In this document: one piece after another, positions 61,765 to 64,000 of the stretch | Position numbering within the stretch: the first letter of the stretch is position 1 | Layout: each line of letters begins with the position of its first letter | Assembly (NCBI RefSeq): GCF_001578775.1 | Contig: NZ_KQ969062.1 | Span: 585,410 to 649,409 of the forward strand | Direction of reading: 5' to 3' | Origin: Streptococcus cristatus | GTDB lineage: Bacteria > Bacillota > Bacilli > Lactobacillales > Streptococcaceae | Length of the DNA: 64,000 nt | Notes under the pieces: generated by a model | Database searches by the model: none | Seen by the model: only the letters and a program-made list of their open reading frames with translations | What the model was told of the DNA's origin: nothing | Position numbers and translations under genes: made by a program

Positions 61765-62061
61765 ATGGCAAAAACAAGAAAAATCCCTTTAAGAAAATCA
61801 GTTGTGTCAAATGAAGTGATTGACAAGCGTGATCTGTTGCGCATCGTCAAGAATAAAGAAGGTCAGGTATTCATTGATCCGACAGGCAAGGCCAATGGGC
61901 GGGGCGCTTATATCAAGCTAGATAATGAAGAAGCTCAGCAGGCCAAGAAAAAACGGGTCTTTAACCGTAGTTTCAGTATGGAAGTAGAAGAAAGCTTCTA
62001 CGACGAGCTGATTGCCTATGTCGATCACAAGGTCAAGAGAAGAGAGTTGGGTCTTGAATAA
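61765..62061 (+). CDS. ylxR: YlxR (DUF448) RNA-binding protein
   Basis: 98 residues behind GGGAGG. R-K-I-P-L-R-K...DKRDLLRIVKNKEGQVFIDP and KANGRGAYIK are the YlxR pattern (LlR.V......v..D...+..GRGAY). The cysteine of the usual R-x-C-x start is replaced. In Gram-positives YlxR binds RNase P RNA or influences transcription. Overlaps ylxQ by 8 bases. Confidence 0.92.
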   Translation: MAKTRKIPLRKSVVSNEVIDKRDLLRIVKNKEGQVFIDPTGKANGRGAYIKLDNEEAQQAKKKRVFNRSFSMEVEESFYDELIAYVDHKVKRRELGLE

Positions 62062-62353
62062 AGAAAAACTAGCAAACTTGCTGGGTTTGGCCCAGCGGGC
62101 TGGCCGCATCATTTCAGGAGAAGAATTGGTCATCAAAGCCATCCAAGAAGGAAAGGTTCATCTGATCTTTCTAGCTGAAGATGCAGGACCAAATCTGACA
62201 AAAAAGATTACTGATAAAAGCCATTATTACAAGATAGAAGTGTCAACCGTGTTTTCAACACTGGAATTAAGCACTGCGATTGGCAAGGCTCGTAAAGTAG
62301 CCGCCATCACAGATGCTGGTTTTACAAAGAAAATGAGGTCTCTTATGCAATAG
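62054..62353 (+). CDS. ylxQ: L7Ae-family ribosomal protein YlxQ
   Basis: 99 residues from a TTG at 62054 inside the end of ylxR, giving [20 protein letters not shown]; the longer in-frame start at 62012 is rejected. [20 protein letters not shown] and [15 protein letters not shown] are L7Ae/L30e features for kink-turn RNA binding. Constant neighbour of ylxR and infB in Firmicutes. Confidence 0.92.
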   Translation: MNKEKLANLLGLAQRAGRIISGEELVIKAIQEGKVHLIFLAEDAGPNLTKKITDKSHYYKIEVSTVFSTLELSTAIGKARKVAAITDAGFTKKMRSLMQ

Positions 62354-62369
62354 AAGAGGAGGACAAGAA

Positions 62370-64000
62370 TTGTCTAGAATTAGATTGTACGAAATCGCAA
62401 AAGAATTGGGGAAGGAAAGTAAAGAGGTAGTAGCTCGGGCTAAGGATTTAGGCCTAGAAGTCAAAAGCCATTCTTCCAGCGTAGAAGAAGAAGCAAGCCA
62501 ACGCATCAAGGCTAGCTTCGCTACTAAAGAAGTTGCTAAGCCTCTTCCAAAGAAAGAAGCGGCTGTCCAGCCAGCACCAAATAAAGTAGCTGAAAAACCA
62601 GCTGCTCCAGTCCAAAAGGAAGTGGCCTCTGCTAGAAAAGAAGAGCCAAAGGCTGTCGAAGCATCGACCGCTGAAGCTCCAGCTAAACCAGCTCCAGCTC
62701 GGCCACAAAGTCGAAATTTTAAGGCAGAGCGTGAAGCACGTGCCAAGGAACAAGCAGAGCGACGTAAGCAGCAACAAAATCGGAAACCACAAAATTCTGA
62801 CCAGAAGGAAAGTAATGAGCGTGATCGTCATGACCGCAAGGCCAACAATGATCGCCAAGAGCGTCGCAATGACCGTCGTGATAATCGTGGTCAAGATGGT
62901 CGTCGGAATGGTCAGAATCATCAAGGATTTAACGGTCAAAACCGCCAACAGCCTCAAGGGCCGAAAATTGACTTTAAGGCTCGGGCAGCAGCTCTGAAAG
63001 CAGAGCAAAATGCGGAGTATGCCCGTTCTAGTGAGGAGCGTTTTAAACAGGCTCAAGCAGCTAAAGAGGCACATGAACGCCAGAATAGACGAAAAGAGCC
63101 AGTCCAAGCAGAGCCAACAACTGCTGAAGTATTTAAAGCTACTCCGGCTGAAACAGTCCAACCGGCTGCTCCTGCACCAGTACAAGCTGCGGTAGATACT
63201 CGTCGTAAAAAGCAAGCTCGACCAGATAAGAAGCGCGATGATTTTGATCGCGAAGAAGAAGGTCCAAGAAAACAACAAAAGAATCGAAATAGTCAAAATC
63301 AAGTGAGAAATCAAAGAAATAGTAACTGGAATAACAATAAGAAAAATAAAAAAGGAAAAGGTAACCAGAATCAGGTTCCAAAACCTGTTACAGAACGCAA
63401 GTTCCATGAGTTGCCAAACGAATTCGAATACACAGATGGCATGACCGTTGCGGAAATCGCAAAACGGATCAAGCGCGAGCCAGCTGAAATTGTTAAGAAG
63501 CTCTTTATGATGGGCGTGATGGCAACACAAAACCAATCTCTTGACGGTGATACTATTGAGCTCCTCATGGTGGACTACGGTATCGAAGCTAAGAAGAAGG
63601 TAGAAGTGGATACGGCTGATATTGAGCGCTTCTTTGTCGAAGAAGGCTATATCAATCCAGCTGAATTGGTAGAGCGTCCGCCAGTTGTCACTATCATGGG
63701 ACACGTTGACCATGGTAAAACAACCCTCTTGGATACTCTACGTAACTCTCGCGTTGCGACAGGTGAAGCAGGTGGTATAACTCAGCATATCGGTGCCTAC
63801 CAGATTGAGGAAAATGGCAAGAAGATTACTTTCTTGGATACGCCTGGACACGCGGCCTTTACTTCGATGCGTGCGCGTGGTGCTTCTGTTACCGATATTA
63901 CCATCTTGGTCGTAGCAGCTGATGACGGTGTTATGCCTCAGACTATTGAAGCGATCAACCACTCTAAAGCCGCTAATGTGCCAATTATTGTGGCTATCAA
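62370..64000 (+). CDS. infB: Translation initiation factor IF-2 (3' end outside the window)
   Basis: Starts at TTG 62370 behind AGAGGAGGA and gives [20 protein letters not shown], the IF2 N-terminal domain. The frame stays open to the window end, 543 codons. A long basic, Ala/Pro/Gln/Arg-rich linker with [15 protein letters not shown] follows (about 70-330), then a second IF2N-like domain ([20 protein letters not shown]). G domain: G1 [18 protein letters not shown] at about 443, G2 [14 protein letters not shown]3 [15 protein letters not shown]. The GTPase places initiator tRNA on the 30S subunit. Confidence 0.96.
   Translation, partial: MSRIRLYEIAKELGKESKEVVARAKDLGLEVKSHSSSVEEEASQRIKASFATKEVAKPLPKKEAAVQPAPNKVAEKPAAPVQKEVASARKEEPKAVEASTAEAPAKPAPARPQSRNFKAEREARAKEQAERRKQQQNRKPQNSDQKESNERDRHDRKANNDRQERRNDRRDNRGQDGRRNGQNHQGFNGQNRQQPQGPKIDFKARAAALKAEQNAEYARSSEERFKQAQAAKEAHERQNRRKEPVQAEPTTAEVFKATPAETVQPAAPAPVQAAVDTRRKKQARPDKKRDDFDREEEGPRKQQKNRNSQNQVRNQRNSNWNNNKKNKKGKGNQNQVPKPVTERKFHELPNEFEYTDGMTVAEIAKRIKREPAEIVKKLFMMGVMATQNQSLDGDTIELLMVDYGIEAKKKVEVDTADIERFFVEEGYINPAELVERPPVVTIMGHVDHGKTTLLDTLRNSRVATGEAGGITQHIGAYQIEENGKKITFLDTPGHAAFTSMRARGASVTDITILVVAADDGVMPQTIEAINHSKAANVPIIVAI

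Noticed and set aside
62454-63713. 419-codon minus-strand frame inside infB
   Set aside because: Antisense shadow of the basic IF-2 linker; infB starting at TTG 62370 explains the region.

Overview
The window is chromosomal DNA of a Streptococcus, most likely a viridans species of the mitis/sanguinis type. The reasons are: low G+C; AAGGAGG-type ribosome sites with frequent TTG and GTG starts; the housekeeping order gmk-rpoZ-priA-fmt-rsmB-PP2C phosphatase-PASTA kinase followed by rimP-nusA-ylxR-ylxQ-infB; an orthologue of the pneumococcal NADPH oxidase SpNOX; Bce-type peptide-antibiotic modules; and an LXG toxin locus of the type VIIb secretion system. The species is not decided by what I can see.

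Layout. 0-6.5 kb: end of an AraC regulator, two small enzyme-fold proteins, then a nucleoside phosphorylase with an ECF transporter energizing module (ATPase and EcfT) and small membrane proteins. 6.9-14.5 kb: metG, a DUF6287 protein, and on the minus strand a SpNOX-like oxidase, a DUF2974 hydrolase and an atypical NRAMP-family transporter. 14.7-28 kb: a BceRS-like two-component system, traX, two BceAB-like ABC transporters, an ABC-2 transporter with LytTR/DUF3021 regulators, a TetR gene with three identical-geometry palindromic operators, and nrdI. Three promoters here (before traX, before a 43-codon peptide gene and before the second bceAB) share a TNACA-N4-TGTAA box at a fixed 67-68 bp from the -10, which suggests one BceR regulon that includes the small peptide. 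28-31 kb: an amino-acid permease whose terminator was split by an IS1182-family element; its transposase carries one in-frame stop.

31.2-45.8 kb is the accessory island. It opens with an apparently intact LXG operon (two small helical partner proteins, a DUF4176 protein, a 508-residue LXG toxin and its immunity gene). About 11 kb of broken material follows: promoterless toxin tips, each usually followed by an immunity gene; three RHS-core fragments; repeated pre-toxin linkers; a hairpin repeat; and one intact and two decayed barstar genes. Recognisable pieces are a barnase-like RNase tip (frameshifted) with an SMI1/KNR4-like immunity gene, an AHH nuclease tip with an Imm11-family gene, an Imm40-family gene, and two homologous copies of an unclassified tip/immunity pair. 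RHS fragments look richer in G+C than the AT-rich tips and immunity genes. The likely roles are a store of alternative toxin tips for recombination and orphan immunity against relatives; both are inference.

46-64 kb returns to ordinary chromosome: acetyltransferases, a DUF2829 (Tad2-like fold) protein, a short-chain dehydrogenase, an amino-acid permease, yceD, and the two housekeeping blocks ending in infB, which runs off the window. Annotation is by reading translated sequence and motifs only; no database search was run.
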